DNA of 64,000 nt from Mesorhizobium sp. LMG 17147. GTDB lineage: Bacteria; Pseudomonadota; Alphaproteobacteria; Rhizobiales; Rhizobiaceae. The translations under genes were made by a program, and so were the position numbers. The stretch is from NCBI RefSeq assembly GCF_024297145.1, contig NZ_JANCTC010000001.1, positions 124,001 through 188,000 on the forward strand, in the 5' to 3' direction. Below the pieces are notes generated by a model, which was not told the DNA's origin, did no database searches, and saw only the letters and a program-made list of their open reading frames with translations. Below, piece by piece: positions 50,931-60,850 of the stretch. How positions within the stretch are numbered: position 1 is the stretch's first letter; the number at the start of each line of letters is the position of its first letter.

Positions 50931-51896
50931 GTGGCGGCGCATGGCGGGTCGAAAAAAGTGATCTACGCGGCGCTCGCCGGAAATCTTGCGATCGCACTGA
51001 CCAAATTCGCCGCTGCCTTGTTCACGGGCAGCTCGGCAATGCTCTCGGAAGGCGTCCACTCGCTCGTCGATACCGGCAATGGCAGCCTGCTGCTTTACGG
51101 CATGCACCGTGCCGCGCGCCCGGCCGACCGTACGCATCCGCTCGGCCATGGCCGCGAGCTGTACTTCTGGAGCTTCATCGTTGCGCTCCTCGTTTTTGCA
51201 CTGGGCGCCGGCATATCGTTCTACGAAGGCGTGACGCACATCATGACGCCGGAGCCGATTGCCAACGCCAAGGTGAACTACGCTGTCCTTGGCCTTTCCT
51301 TCCTTTTCGAAGGCACCTCTTGGCTGGTGGCGCTGAAGGAGTTCCGTCACCAAAAAGGCGGCCACGGCTGGCTCGAGGCGGTGCAGCTCAGCAAGGATCC
51401 GAGTGTCTACACCGTACTCTTCGAGGACAGCGCGGCACTTCTCGGCCTCGTTGTCGCCTTCGCCGGCATATTGGCGGCGGAACTGCTGGACATGCCGAAG
51501 CTCGACGGCGCCGCGTCGATCGGCATCGCGCTGATCCTGGGTGCAACCGCGATCTTCCTGGCGCGCGAAAGCAAAAGCCTGCTGCTCGGCGAGCCGGCTT
51601 CGCCCGAGGTGCAAATGAAAGTATTGGACATCGTCCAGCAGGACCCGGCGGTGCAGCGGGCGAATGGCGCGCTGACGCTGCATATGGGTCCGCAGGAGAT
51701 CGTCGCCGCTCTGAGCATCGAGTTCGAGGACCACTTGTCGGCGCCCGAGATAGAGACCTGCGTCGAACGCCTTGAGACGCGGCTGAAAGCGGAGATGCCG
51801 GAGGTGACGCGGCTGTTCGTCAAGCCTCAGACCACCGGCACCTGGGAACGCCGGAGCAAGGCCTTGGCAGGGGCATCCGGACAAGAACCGGCCTAA
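50931..51896 (+). CDS. Cation diffusion facilitator (CDF) metal exporter
   Basis: A 321-residue inner-membrane exporter of Zn, Mn, Fe or similar divalent cations driven by proton antiport. Metal-site helices contain SEGVHSLVDTGN (helix 2, H-x3-D) and FEDSAALLGLVVAFAGI (helix 5); HPLGHGRELYFWS is the family loop. A cytoplasmic ferredoxin-like domain forms the C-terminus (about 230-310). The start is GTG 50931 with AAGG upstream, since a GTG at 50907 lacks a site and ATG 50941 is out of frame. Metal not predicted. Confidence 0.9.
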   Translation: MAAHGGSKKVIYAALAGNLAIALTKFAAALFTGSSAMLSEGVHSLVDTGNGSLLLYGMHRAARPADRTHPLGHGRELYFWSFIVALLVFALGAGISFYEGVTHIMTPEPIANAKVNYAVLGLSFLFEGTSWLVALKEFRHQKGGHGWLEAVQLSKDPSVYTVLFEDSAALLGLVVAFAGILAAELLDMPKLDGAASIGIALILGATAIFLARESKSLLLGEPASPEVQMKVLDIVQQDPAVQRANGALTLHMGPQEIVAALSIEFEDHLSAPEIETCVERLETRLKAEMPEVTRLFVKPQTTGTWERRSKALAGASGQEPA

Positions 51897-51975
51897 GGAA
51901 AATGGCTTGAGGAAATCGATGCGCCATCGGGCAGTCCCGGCTATGATCGCAGGCAAAAGCTCGGGAGGAACGAAG

Positions 51976-52380
51976 ATGAAAATCGACGGCGGATGTCATT
52001 GCGGCGCCATCACTTACGAGGCCGAGGTCGATCCGGAAAAGACCACCATTTGTCACTGCATCGATTGTCAGAAGCTAACCGGAACGGCCTTTCGCGTCAC
52101 CGTGCCGGCGTCCGAGGACAATTACAGGATCACCAAGGGCAAGCCGAAAATCTACATCAAGACCGGTTCGAGCGGCGCCAAGCGCGCCCAGGCGTTTTGC
52201 GGTGAGTGTGGCTCGCATCTCTACGCCACGTCGGCGGGCGAGGGACCGAAGGTTTACGGCATCAGGGTCGGCACGGCACGGCAGCGCGAGCAACTGGTGC
52301 CGAGAAAGCAGATCTGGCACCGCTCGGCGCTGCATTGGCTGCCGGAATTCGAAGGCACGACCATCATCGAGGAGCAGTAG
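51976..52380 (+). CDS. GFA (glutathione-dependent formaldehyde-activating) family protein
   Basis: A 134-residue zinc-binding protein. Cys ligands are in GGCHCGAITYEA (CxC), TICHCIDCQKLTG (CxCx2C) and FCGECGSHLY (Cx2C), the pattern of the CENP-V/GFA domain. GGGAGGA at 51963-51969 precedes the ATG. Founding members were proposed to help glutathione react with formaldehyde, but most paralogues, including this one, have no assigned activity. Confidence 0.92.
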   Translation: MKIDGGCHCGAITYEAEVDPEKTTICHCIDCQKLTGTAFRVTVPASEDNYRITKGKPKIYIKTGSSGAKRAQAFCGECGSHLYATSAGEGPKVYGIRVGTARQREQLVPRKQIWHRSALHWLPEFEGTTIIEEQ

Positions 52381-52419
52381 CGCCAGATCCGGGTGAAGCC
52401 TCCGGTTCCGGCGTAGCTC

Positions 52420-53682
52420 TCAATCGTCGCCTTCGACGACCCTTAGCCTCAACTGCCCGGTTTTCGAATCAGCGACGCGCGGGCTGCTTTCCGCTTTTGC
52501 TCTGCTGCCATTCGAACCAGCGGTATCCTCCGCCGGCTGCACGCCAAACTCCAGCGCCTCGATCTTTTGTCCGCGCCGGGTCACCTTCGATGTCGAGACA
52601 AGGATGTCCTCGATATCCTTGGCCGATTGACCGAAATGCGTCTGCAATTTGCGCACCCGCTCGTCGAGCCGGGAAACATCTTCCATCAGCCGGATGACTT
52701 CGCCCTGGATCAGGTGCGCCTGCTCGCGCATGCGTGCATCCTTGAGGATTGCCTGAATGACCTGGATCGACAGCATCAAAAGCGATGGCGAGACGATGAC
52801 GATCCGCGATCGATGCGCCTTCTGGACAACGGCCTCGAAATTCTCATGGATTTCGGCGAACACCGATTCCGAGGGCACGAACATGAAGGCTGTGTCCTGC
52901 GTCTCGCCCTGGATCAGGTATTTTTCGGAAATATCGCGGACATGCACCTCGATGTCGCGGCGGAAAGCCTGTGCGGCCGATTTCTGCAGGTCGGCGCCTT
53001 CGGCGGCACGGATGGCATTCCACGCCTCGAGCGGAAACTTTGCGTCGATGGCAAGTGACGGCGCGCCGTTCGGCATCTTCACCAGGCAGTCGGGCCGGCT
53101 GCCATTCGACAAGGTCGCCTGGAATTCATAGGCGCCGTGCGGCAATCCGTCGGCGACGATGGCCTCCATGCGCGACTGGCCGAAGGCGCCGCGCGTCTGC
53201 TTGTTGGAAAGGATCGCCTGCAATTGCACGACCTGGCCGGCCAGCGACTGGATATTGCCTTGCGCGATATCGATGACCGCCAGCCGTTCCTGCAGCTTGG
53301 CGAGGCTCTCATGCGTCGATCTCGTCTGCTCGGTCATGGTCTGGCCCAGGCGGCCGGTCATGGCATCGAGGCGCTGGCCGATCGACTGGGTCAGTTCCGC
53401 CTGGCGCGCCCCGAACACTTCGGCGATGGCGCCCATGCGGCCCTGCATTTCCGCCTGACTTGCCAAGATGCCGGCCATCCGCACCTCGGCGTCACGGGCG
53501 TGGTCGGCGGCTTCGGCGGCCGCCACTGCACGCGCCTTGGCCGATCGCCAGAGCGCAACGACGAGCGCCACGAACAGTCCAAGGAACAGCATTGCGCCGA
53601 AACCCAGGGCTTGGCCGAGCGTGAGCGTGGTGGCGCCGAGGCGGGCGACAGGTTCGGACAGGATGGTGGCCAGATCGTTCAT
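52420..53682 (-). CDS. rmuC: DNA recombination protein RmuC homolog
   Basis: A 420-residue protein with an N-terminal membrane anchor (LGFGAMLFLGLFVALVVALWRS), a long coiled coil (residues about 50-150), and the RmuC nuclease-fold domain (SRMEAIVADGLPHGAYEFQATL, LAIDAKFPLEAWNAI, FMFVPSESVFAEIHENF). RmuC limits sequence inversions at short inverted repeats in E. coli. I use ATG 53682 (MNDLATILSEPVA); an upstream ATG at 53715 is also possible and neither has a good ribosome site. It is divergent from def. Confidence 0.93.
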   Translation of the reverse strand: MNDLATILSEPVARLGATTLTLGQALGFGAMLFLGLFVALVVALWRSAKARAVAAAEAADHARDAEVRMAGILASQAEMQGRMGAIAEVFGARQAELTQSIGQRLDAMTGRLGQTMTEQTRSTHESLAKLQERLAVIDIAQGNIQSLAGQVVQLQAILSNKQTRGAFGQSRMEAIVADGLPHGAYEFQATLSNGSRPDCLVKMPNGAPSLAIDAKFPLEAWNAIRAAEGADLQKSAAQAFRRDIEVHVRDISEKYLIQGETQDTAFMFVPSESVFAEIHENFEAVVQKAHRSRIVIVSPSLLMLSIQVIQAILKDARMREQAHLIQGEVIRLMEDVSRLDERVRKLQTHFGQSAKDIEDILVSTSKVTRRGQKIEALEFGVQPAEDTAGSNGSRAKAESSPRVADSKTGQLRLRVVEGDD

Positions 53683-53785
53683 GCCGACAGCATAGATGAT
53701 TCGGTCTGCCGGCATAGATCAAAACGTGAACGACCCGAAGCCGTCCCGGTTGACGCTTTTCCTGCGAGGTCTTAGGTGAGACGCC

Positions 53786-54316
53786 ATGTCGATCAAGCCA
53801 CTTATCATCCTCCCCGATCCCATCCTGCGCCAGGTTTCAAAACCGGTCGAGCGTGTCGATGGCGATTTGCGCAAACTGGCCGGCGACATGCTGGAGACTA
53901 TGTATGACGCGCCCGGCATAGGCCTCGCAGCGATCCAGGTCGGCGAACCCTTGCGCATGCTGGTGATCGACCTCGCCAAGGAGGACGAGACGCCGGCACC
54001 GCACGTCTTCATCAATCCCGAAATCCTCGAAAGCGCCGACCAGCGTTCGGTCTACGAGGAAGGCTGCCTGTCGATCCCTGACTACTACGCCGAGGTCGAG
54101 CGTCCGGCGGCGGTGCGGGTGAAGTATCTCGATCGCGACGGCAAGCTGCAGGAGATCGAGGCCGAGGGGCTGATGGCCACCTGCCTGCAGCACGAGATCG
54201 ACCATCTCAACGGCGTGCTGTTCATCGACCACATCTCAAAACTGAAGCGCGACATGGTGGTCAAGAAGTTCAAAAAGCTCGCTAGGGACAAGGCGCCGGG
54301 CAAGATGGTGGGATAG
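53786..54316 (+). CDS. def: Peptide deformylase
   Basis: A 176-residue Fe/Zn hydrolase that removes the formyl group from nascent proteins. Motif 1 is GIGLAAIQ (residues 44-51), motif 2 EEGCLSIP with metal ligand C94, and motif 3 QHEIDH with H136, E137 and H140. Length and motifs are standard type I. The next gene, fmt, adds the formyl group to the initiator tRNA, the classic functional pair, 10 bases downstream. Confidence 0.97.
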   Translation: MSIKPLIILPDPILRQVSKPVERVDGDLRKLAGDMLETMYDAPGIGLAAIQVGEPLRMLVIDLAKEDETPAPHVFINPEILESADQRSVYEEGCLSIPDYYAEVERPAAVRVKYLDRDGKLQEIEAEGLMATCLQHEIDHLNGVLFIDHISKLKRDMVVKKFKKLARDKAPGKMVG

Positions 54317-54326
54317 GGGTCGACGA

Positions 54327-55286
54327 ATGCCCCTGCGTGTCATCTTCATGGGTACGCCCGAATTCTCCGTGCCGACGCTGCGGGCGATTGCCGGGGCCGG
54401 GCACGGGTTGACCGCCGTCTATACGCAGCCGCCGCGCGCCGGCGGCCGGCGCGGGCTCGGTCTGACGCCGTCGCCGGTGCAGCGCGAGGCGGAGCGGCTG
54501 GGCGTCGAGGTGCGGACGCCGGTGTCGCTGAAGGGCGAGGCGGAGCAGGAGGCGTTCCGCGCCTTGCGCGCTGATGTCGCCGTGGTCGTCGCCTACGGGC
54601 TGCTTTTGCCCAAACCCATTCTCGAGGCGCCGCGGCTCGGTTGTCTCAATGGCCACGCATCGTTGTTGCCGCGCTGGCGCGGCGCTGCCCCTATCCAGCG
54701 CGCCATCATGGCCGGCGATACCGAAACGGGCATGATGGTGATGCGGATGGAGGAAGGCCTCGACACCGGGCCGGTGGCAATGGTTGAAAAATGTCCCATT
54801 GGACCCGACATGACGGCCGGCGATCTGCACGACCGGCTGATGGCCCTCGGTGCTGCGCTGATGGTGCAAGCGCTCGAGCGGCTGGAGCGGAATACGCTGA
54901 CATTTACCACACAGGCGGAGGTGGGGGTGACCTACGCCAAGAAAGTGGGGGTGACCTACGCCAAGAAAATCGATAAATCGGAGACTCGCATAGACTGGCT
55001 GCGACCTGCCGGCGACGTGCACAACCAGATTCGCGGCCTGTCGCCCTTTCCCGGCGCATGGTGCGAGGCCGAAATCGGCGGCCGCTTAGAACGGCTGAAA
55101 CTGCTTCGCTCGACGCTCTCGCAAGGCGCCGGTGAACCGGGAGGAATTCTCGATGACCGGCTGACGGTCGCCTGCGGGTCAGGCGCGATCAGGCTGGTCG
55201 AAGTTCAACGTGCGGGCGCAAGGCCCATTGCCGCGCAGGAGTTTCTGCGCGGGGCCAAGCTCGAAAAAGGAATGAAATTGTCATGA
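54327..55286 (+). CDS. fmt: Methionyl-tRNA formyltransferase
   Basis: A 319-residue enzyme transferring formyl from 10-formyl-tetrahydrofolate to Met-tRNA. The N-terminal domain has [16 protein letters not shown] and the catalytic loop [20 protein letters not shown]. The linker to the C-terminal OB domain normally has one VTYAxKI segment; here it appears twice in tandem ([17 protein letters not shown]) through a 24-bp duplication at 54921-54968. The frame is kept and the rest ([25 protein letters not shown]) is intact. It overlaps the acetyltransferase gene by ATGA. Confidence 0.95.
   Translation: MPLRVIFMGTPEFSVPTLRAIAGAGHGLTAVYTQPPRAGGRRGLGLTPSPVQREAERLGVEVRTPVSLKGEAEQEAFRALRADVAVVVAYGLLLPKPILEAPRLGCLNGHASLLPRWRGAAPIQRAIMAGDTETGMMVMRMEEGLDTGPVAMVEKCPIGPDMTAGDLHDRLMALGAALMVQALERLERNTLTFTTQAEVGVTYAKKVGVTYAKKIDKSETRIDWLRPAGDVHNQIRGLSPFPGAWCEAEIGGRLERLKLLRSTLSQGAGEPGGILDDRLTVACGSGAIRLVEVQRAGARPIAAQEFLRGAKLEKGMKLS
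54921..54968 (+). repeat. 24-bp perfect tandem duplication inside fmt
   Basis: Bases 54921-54944 and 54945-54968 are identical. The duplication adds eight codons (VGVTYAKK) in a normally single-copy conserved segment. No decay between the copies suggests a recent slippage event, or an assembly artefact. Confidence 0.95.
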
Positions 55287-55792
55287 GCATGATGTCCATA
55301 CGCGCGGCGACGCCGCGGGACCGCGAGGCGATCCGCCTTGTCGAAGAACACGCATTCGGCCAGCAGACGGAGGCCGGACTGGTCGACGCGCTGGTCACCG
55401 GCGGTGATGCCGTCGTCGAACTGGTGGCGGACGAAGACGGGCAAGTGGTCGGGCATATCCTGTTTTCACGGCTTTTCGTGCAGAATGGCGGCAAGAGCTT
55501 CCCGGCGGTGGCTTTGGCTCCGTTGGCGGTCGAGCCGTCGTTCCACGGCACCGGCATCGGCGGTGCGCTGGTCCGCGAGGCGCATATCCGTCTGAAAGCG
55601 GCTGGCGAGACGCTCGCCGTGGTGCTCGGCGATCCCGCTTACTATGGACGTTTCGGTTACAGCCGCGCCCGTGCAGCGAAGTTCGAGAGCGAGTACCAAA
55701 GCGAGGCTTTGCAGGCGCTTGCCTGGGGCGAGGCGCCGGAGACCGGCAGGCTGGTCTACGCCTCGGCCTTCGGCTCAGCCCTCGCCGCCTGA
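55283..55792 (+). CDS. GNAT-family N-acetyltransferase (YhbS-like)
   Basis: A 169-residue acetyltransferase. The acetyl-CoA-binding region is [19 protein letters not shown] (Q/R-x2-G-x-G/A form), and the C-terminal [16 protein letters not shown] is typical of the YhbS subgroup. It is between fmt and truA with overlap to fmt, so it is expressed with translation genes. Substrate unknown; a small molecule or protein N-terminus are possible. Confidence 0.9.
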   Translation: MSMMSIRAATPRDREAIRLVEEHAFGQQTEAGLVDALVTGGDAVVELVADEDGQVVGHILFSRLFVQNGGKSFPAVALAPLAVEPSFHGTGIGGALVREAHIRLKAAGETLAVVLGDPAYYGRFGYSRARAAKFESEYQSEALQALAWGEAPETGRLVYASAFGSALAA

Positions 55793-55810
55793 TTTCGCTT
55801 CGATCCGGGA

Positions 55811-56566
55811 ATGCCGCGTTTTCGCCTCGACATCGAATATGACGGCAGTCTCTTCGCCGGCTGGCAGCGCCAGGCCAACCAGCCTTCGGTGCAGCAGGCG
55901 ATCGAGCAGGCGATCGAGAAGTTCTGTGGTGAGCAGGTTTCGCTGCGCGCCGCCGGCCGCACCGATGCCGGCGTCCATGCGACAGCTCAGGTGGCGCATG
56001 TCGATCTGATCAAGGCATGGCCCGGCGACAAGGTGCGCGACGCCGCCAACGCGCATCTGCAGGCGGCCAAGGTGCGCATCGCCATCCTGAAGGCCGCCTC
56101 CGTGCCGGATGGTTTCGATGCGCGTTTCTCGGCGATCGGCCGCCATTACCTCTACCGTATCGTCAATCGCCGCGCGCCGGCGGCGCTCGACAAGGGCAAG
56201 ATCTGGTGGGTACCGAAGCAGCTCGATGCCGGTGCCATGCACGAAGCGGCAAAGGTGCTGCTTGGCCGGCATGATTTCACCACCTTCCGCTCGACCCAGT
56301 GCCAAGCCTCCAGCCCGGTCCGCACGCTCGACCGGCTGGATGTCAGCCGGGCGGGCGATTTCATTGAGGTCCGCGCTTCGGCGCGCTCATTCCTGCACAA
56401 CCAGGTGCGCTCTATGGTCGGCTCGCTCAAACGCGTCGGCGAAGGCGGCTGGACTGTTGCCGACCTCAAGGCGGCGCTTGAGGCGCGCGACCGTGCGGCC
56501 TGCGGTCAGGTGGCGCCGCCCGACGGGCTGTTTCTCGTCGGCGTCGACTATCCGACGCCTGGCTGA
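55811..56566 (+). CDS. truA: tRNA pseudouridine(38-40) synthase
   Basis: A 251-residue enzyme making pseudouridine at positions 38-40 of tRNA anticodon arms. The catalytic D52 is in [12 protein letters not shown]. Other family segments are [31 protein letters not shown] and [15 protein letters not shown]. Its 3' end overlaps the convergent membrane-protein gene by 19 bases. Confidence 0.96.
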   Translation: MPRFRLDIEYDGSLFAGWQRQANQPSVQQAIEQAIEKFCGEQVSLRAAGRTDAGVHATAQVAHVDLIKAWPGDKVRDAANAHLQAAKVRIAILKAASVPDGFDARFSAIGRHYLYRIVNRRAPAALDKGKIWWVPKQLDAGAMHEAAKVLLGRHDFTTFRSTQCQASSPVRTLDRLDVSRAGDFIEVRASARSFLHNQVRSMVGSLKRVGEGGWTVADLKAALEARDRAACGQVAPPDGLFLVGVDYPTPG

Positions 56567-57156
56567 TCCGGAACGCTGATCCCGAGCAGCGCCTGCAATC
56601 CGAACAGGACGATCAGCGAGGCCACGAACATGCCGGCAAAAACGGCGCTGCCGACGGCCGCACCCCTGCCGATCGCAACGTTGGTCATCCGCCAGGTCAA
56701 GACCATCGACAGCGCGAACAACAGCAGCGACACGAGTCCGGAGACTTCGTTGGCCGACGTCAGGAAAAGCCGGATCAACGCCGATGGCAGCATCATCCAG
56801 GCGATGATCGCCGAGGCCCAGTTGCTGGCCACGACATAATGGACGAAACGGCCGCCGACGCCGACCCGCGGCGCCACCAAGGCGAGGCCTATGAGCGGCA
56901 GCACCCAGGCGCCGATATCGACGGTGGCCAGGCGGATCAACATGCTGAAACGGCCGACGAATGCGTTGGGGTCGCCGATCTCGTTGGCAATACCGACCCA
57001 GCCGACGATCAGTGCCGGCGCCGCGACGACGATGGCAAAAAAGGAGTTCCAGAATCCGTCCGCCGAAAGGTCGAGCAGGCGAAATCCGTCGGCCTTGCCG
57101 AGCATCAGCCGCCAGGCACCGGCAAGCGAAGCGTAGGTTTCATCCGCTGAAAGCAT
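56548..57156 (-). CDS. Multi-pass membrane protein, unknown function
   Basis: A 202-residue protein with about five hydrophobic helices ([52 protein letters not shown]). The N-terminal [23 protein letters not shown] is amphipathic. It may be a transporter or Yip1-like protein, but no characterised family is certain. The ATG at 57156 lies two bases past the dapE stop, so it is the second gene of a dapE operon. Confidence 0.75.
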   Translation of the reverse strand: MLSADETYASLAGAWRLMLGKADGFRLLDLSADGFWNSFFAIVVAAPALIVGWVGIANEIGDPNAFVGRFSMLIRLATVDIGAWVLPLIGLALVAPRVGVGGRFVHYVVASNWASAIIAWMMLPSALIRLFLTSANEVSGLVSLLLFALSMVLTWRMTNVAIGRGAAVGSAVFAGMFVASLIVLFGLQALLGISVPDQPGVG

Positions 57157-57158
57157 CA

Positions 57159-58358
57159 CTAGGATATGTCCTGCGCAAACCAGTCTTCAACGAAGCGCAG
57201 ATAAATCTGCGTCAGCGTCTCGAGGTCGGCAATCGCCACGCGTTCGTCGACCATGTGCATGGTCTTGCCGACAAGGCCGAATTCGACCACCGGACAATAA
57301 TCCTTGATGAAGCGGGCATCGGAGGTGCCGCCGGAGGTGGAGAGCGCAGGCTTCCTGCCGGTCACCGCCTTGATCGAGCCGCCAAGCGTCTCGATCAACC
57401 TGTCGTCGCGTGTCAGAAAAACGTGGCTCGGTCCGTCTCGCCAAGCGATCTCGTAGTCGACCGGCGTCTTCTTGCCGGCGCGGTATTTCTTGCGTTTCGC
57501 CGCCCGGTCGAGGCGGTTATGGATCTCGGCCTGGATCGTCTCGGCGGTCCATGTGTCGTTGAAGCGAATATTGAAGGTAGCCGCCGCCTTCGCCGGGATG
57601 ACGTTGGTGGCAGGATTACCGACATCGATGGAGGTCACCTCAAGATTGGTCGGCTGGAAATCCCTTGTTCCGTTGTCGAAGACGGGGTGAAGCAAGGCGT
57701 CGACCAGCGTCACCAGGCCGCGCACCGGGTTGTCGGCCAGCTGCGGATAGGCGGCGTGGCCCTGGCGGCCGTTGACGACGACCGTGCCCGATAGCGAGCC
57801 GCGCCGGCCGATCTTGATCATATCGCCGAGCGCGTCGGGATTGGTCGGCTCGCCGACGATCGCAGCATGCCATTTCTCGCCTTTGGCGGCTGCCCATTCG
57901 AGCAGTTTCGTCGTGCCGTTGATCGCCGGACCTTCCTCATCGCCGGTTATCAGCAGCGAGACCGACCCCTTCGGGCCGCCCTTCTGCGCGATGTGTCGCG
58001 CTACCGCCGCGACGAAACAAGCAATGCCGCCCTTCATGTCGACGGCGCCGCGGCCGAACATCTCGCCATTGGCGATGTCGGCGGCAAAGGGCGGGTGCGT
58101 CCAGGCTGTTTCATCGCCCACCGGCACGACATCGGTATGGCCGGCAAACATCAGATGCGGGCCGTTGCCGGAACGCCGCGCGTAAAGGTTCTCTATGTCA
58201 GGTGTGCCGGATTCGGAAAACACCGGGCGCTCGACGGCAAAGCCGAGCGGCTTCAACATTTCTTCCAGCGCGCTCAGCGCACCGCCTTCGGCGGGCGTCA
58301 CGGAAGCGCAGCGGATGAGAGCAGCCAGATTTCTGGTCGGATCGGTAGGCAGCGTCAT
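57159..58358 (-). CDS. dapE: Succinyl-diaminopimelate desuccinylase
   Basis: A 399-residue Zn peptidase-family M20 enzyme that removes succinate from N-succinyl-LL-diaminopimelate in lysine and peptidoglycan synthesis. Metal motifs are [21 protein letters not shown], the Asp of [12 protein letters not shown], and the catalytic [18 protein letters not shown] holds the C-terminal dimer motif. The start ATG 58358 (MTLPTDP) is favoured over an in-frame GTG at 58394. dapD, the preceding step, is 3 kb away on the same strand. Confidence 0.95.
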   Translation of the reverse strand: MTLPTDPTRNLAALIRCASVTPAEGGALSALEEMLKPLGFAVERPVFSESGTPDIENLYARRSGNGPHLMFAGHTDVVPVGDETAWTHPPFAADIANGEMFGRGAVDMKGGIACFVAAVARHIAQKGGPKGSVSLLITGDEEGPAINGTTKLLEWAAAKGEKWHAAIVGEPTNPDALGDMIKIGRRGSLSGTVVVNGRQGHAAYPQLADNPVRGLVTLVDALLHPVFDNGTRDFQPTNLEVTSIDVGNPATNVIPAKAAATFNIRFNDTWTAETIQAEIHNRLDRAAKRKKYRAGKKTPVDYEIAWRDGPSHVFLTRDDRLIETLGGSIKAVTGRKPALSTSGGTSDARFIKDYCPVVEFGLVGKTMHMVDERVAIADLETLTQIYLRFVEDWFAQDIS

Positions 58359-58485
58359 GGGCAAAGCGATAGTCGAAAGCGCAGGGACTGTCACGGCCAG
58401 ACATAAGGGCCAGACATGCCGCCGACATTATGGTTTCATGTCGTATAATTGCGGCAAGGCCTCTCGACCAGGGCAGGGCCATCGC

Positions 58486-58650
58486 ATGATCACGCATGGC
58501 AAGACAATCGTAATCGCCGGTGCCGGCAGTATCGGCTGCTACGCCGGCGGCTGGCCGATACTTGCCGGCGACAAATGGTTCTGTTGGCGCGGCCGCGCAT
58601 CGAGAAGGCGCTGCAAGTAACGGTCAAGAGCGGCGCGACGCAAGGCATGG
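58486..58650 (+). pseudogene. Ketopantoate reductase (ApbA/PanE-like) N-terminal remnant
   Basis: From ATG 58486 the reading frame gives a clear Rossmann start, GKTIVIAGAGSIGCYAGG, then a stop at 58620. Shifting to another frame from about 58575 continues the family (MVLLARPRIEKALQVTVKSG), so a frameshift lies between. Nothing resembling the C-terminal domain follows. This is a truncated, frameshifted relic, with a length of about 55 codons out of about 300. The surrounding gap (58359-58705) otherwise has no gene. Confidence 0.75.
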
Positions 58651-58705
58651 CCGGCCGGGCAGGAGAGAAGCGGATCGCCCTGCCTGTCGCCGGAAGCCGT
58701 CGCCG

Positions 58706-59806
58706 TCAGATGGTAGCCCGCACAGGTGCCCAGTAACGGCCCTTGCCGGTGCGCTTGGCTTCGTAGAGCGCATGGTCGGAACAGGTGAGCAGGATTTCCG
58801 GATCGCCGCCGTCGGCGGGTGCGAAGGCGCTGCCGACGCTCAAGCCGACATGGATGGCGGAACCGACCCCGAGGTCGAAAGGCACCGAGACCTTTTCGAT
58901 GGCCCGCTTTGCCAGGTAGGTGGCCTCGATCTCCGAGGTTGCGGGCAAAAGGATGACAAATTCATCGCCGCCAATGCGGAAGACCATGTCCCCCGGACGG
59001 AAGCCGCGCTTCAATCGTTCGGCCACCTTGCACAGCAGCACGTCGCCGACGGCGTGGCCAAAACGGTCGTTGACCTGTTTGAAACCGTCGAGATCCATGC
59101 TGAGCACTGCAAACGGCTTGCCGCCATTGGCGGCCGGCGCCGCAAGCTCGCGGCACATGTCGCGCAATTTCTCCTGCAGGAAGATGCGGTTTGGCAGGCC
59201 GGTCAGCGCGTCCTTGATGGCCAGGTCGCGATTGTCCAGTTCGGCGCGGATCATGCGGGCATTGATTGCGTGGTTCTGAAGCAGCACGATGATGACGCCG
59301 GCCAAATAGAACGGCGTTTGAATTCCGACGATCGGCATTCCGGGCGCCGCAGAAAACAATGAACCGACCACGTAAGGCAGGCTTACGGCCAACATGACGA
59401 ATATGGCGAAGCGCGGGGTCGCCGCATTGCGTGACGACACCACGCCGACGACGCCTGCGACATTCAAGGCGGCAAGTACGGAAAGCGCCATATTCCCGCT
59501 GGCAACACAGCCATAGCAGCCGAGGCCGAAGACGACCGACCAGACGCCGCTGGCTGCCATCAGGCCCGCCAGCGGCCCTTTGGAGCCGCGCGTGCGGGCC
59601 TGTTCGCATTCCCGCATCAACAGAACGCGGACGGTGAAAAGCATCAGGTCGGCGGCAATCCAGGCGTAGGGCCACCAATCCCCGGTGGCGAGAGCGGCGC
59701 TGACCGCAACCAGCAGAACGCTGATGGTGCCGAACAGGACTGCGAATTTGCGGTCGAAGGTGGTGTCGAGAAGCCGGGCGCGGACAGCTTCCGGTTCCAA
59801 TTTCAT
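58706..59806 (-). CDS. Diguanylate cyclase with membrane sensor (GGDEF)
   Basis: A 366-residue enzyme making cyclic di-GMP from two GTP. Residues about 20-180 hold five or six helices of an integral sensor domain. The GGDEF domain begins LAIKDALTGLPNRIFL, and the active site GGDEF is at 279-283. The inhibitory I-site R270-P-G-D273 lies five residues before it, so product feedback is expected. No EAL domain is present. The signal is unknown. Confidence 0.94.
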   Translation of the reverse strand: MKLEPEAVRARLLDTTFDRKFAVLFGTISVLLVAVSAALATGDWWPYAWIAADLMLFTVRVLLMRECEQARTRGSKGPLAGLMAASGVWSVVFGLGCYGCVASGNMALSVLAALNVAGVVGVVSSRNAATPRFAIFVMLAVSLPYVVGSLFSAAPGMPIVGIQTPFYLAGVIIVLLQNHAINARMIRAELDNRDLAIKDALTGLPNRIFLQEKLRDMCRELAAPAANGGKPFAVLSMDLDGFKQVNDRFGHAVGDVLLCKVAERLKRGFRPGDMVFRIGGDEFVILLPATSEIEATYLAKRAIEKVSVPFDLGVGSAIHVGLSVGSAFAPADGGDPEILLTCSDHALYEAKRTGKGRYWAPVRATI

Positions 59807-60040
59807 TGGCGAAGAGAACCAGGCAAACAGGCGAGCGCCGGCGCTCCACGTTTTGCGCGGCTCCTTGGTGATCAGGGATAGGTCGCTTGCCAGTCGAGCG
59901 CTCCGTGCCGGTCGACACAGTCTTCGCCGGCATGCTGGGCCAGGGTGATTAACATTCGCTTAGAGCATCCGGCGCAAAACCGGGCTTTCGGAACTCCCCG
60001 CTCTGCCGCTCTAGCGGATCCGACCGCCGGGTCGCCGGTT

Positions 60041-60829
60041 TTAGCTTGCCGGCCCCGGTCGTCTGCGGACTGCAGGCCGATGCGGCGGACCCGGCTCGGG
60101 ATCGGTCTTCGCCGCACGCGCCGGCTGCCCATGAGGGGTTTCGATCAGCGTGATCTTCTGCCAGATCTTTCGCGAGAGGTTCGAAGCCAGGTTCTCGATG
60201 TCGTTGACGCCGTCGATGACCACGGCGTCATTCACCGATTGCGCGAACAGCGCGGCGATCTTGCCGGTGATCGACAGCATTTCGGAGCAGTAGTCGAGAT
60301 AGCGGGCAAGGTCGGCGGCGTTGGTGATGCGGGCTGGCGAATGGGCAGTCGGCTTGAAACTGGGTGAAAGTGCGGCCGGATCCTTGGTCAGCTGGTGCAT
60401 GTCGATGACATGGATCAGCGACCGCAACCCGTGGAGCTGGCGAAACACCCGCTTGCGCTTGATCCGCTCCTCGGAGCGAATCAGGGCCAGGAAGCCCAGC
60501 ACCGCGAGGATGATCATGTTGAGGGAGGCTTCGATGCCTTGCACCGACTGGAAGGCATCGTGGTTTCCCGAGATGCGGCCGAGCGGCAGGATTGTGCCGA
60601 CGAACAGGAACATCAGCGCTCCGGCGACGAAGGCGGCGATGATGAGGCCGCGCAGCCACCAGATCGGCGCCTCCAGCGCCTTGGCGGCTTTTGCCAGATC
60701 GCGCGACAGCGACACGAGCTCGGCGGCGACGCCGCGCAAGCCTGCATCGGGAAAGCGCTCGGCGACGCGCCCTTCCAGCCGTTCGGCGGTTTCGAGGATC
60801 AGTTTCGGATCAAGCGAGCGGTAGCGCAT
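60041..60829 (-). CDS. Membrane-anchored protein of unknown function
   Basis: A 262-residue protein. The N-terminus is cytoplasmic and helical (LILETAERLEGRVAERF). Two helices follow (GLIIAAFVAGALMFLFVGTIL and LNMIILAVLGFLALI). A helical region with RKRVFRQLHGLRSLIHVIDMHQLTKDP and YLDYCSEMLSITGKIAALFAQSVND comes next, and a Pro/Arg-rich tail ends the protein. The LHGLRSLIHVIDMHQLTKDP stretch looks conserved-family-like, but I cannot name the function. It is followed by 234 bases with no gene before the cyclase. Confidence 0.75.
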   Translation of the reverse strand: MRYRSLDPKLILETAERLEGRVAERFPDAGLRGVAAELVSLSRDLAKAAKALEAPIWWLRGLIIAAFVAGALMFLFVGTILPLGRISGNHDAFQSVQGIEASLNMIILAVLGFLALIRSEERIKRKRVFRQLHGLRSLIHVIDMHQLTKDPAALSPSFKPTAHSPARITNAADLARYLDYCSEMLSITGKIAALFAQSVNDAVVIDGVNDIENLASNLSRKIWQKITLIETPHGQPARAAKTDPEPGPPHRPAVRRRPGPAS

Positions 60830-60850
60830 GACGAAATGTCCGATCGGCGC

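Noticed and set aside
59807..60040. Possible RNA or terminator structure in the gap before the cyclase gene
   Set aside because: Several short GC-rich inverted repeats occur, but none forms a convincing terminator, and no tRNA-like cloverleaf is visible.
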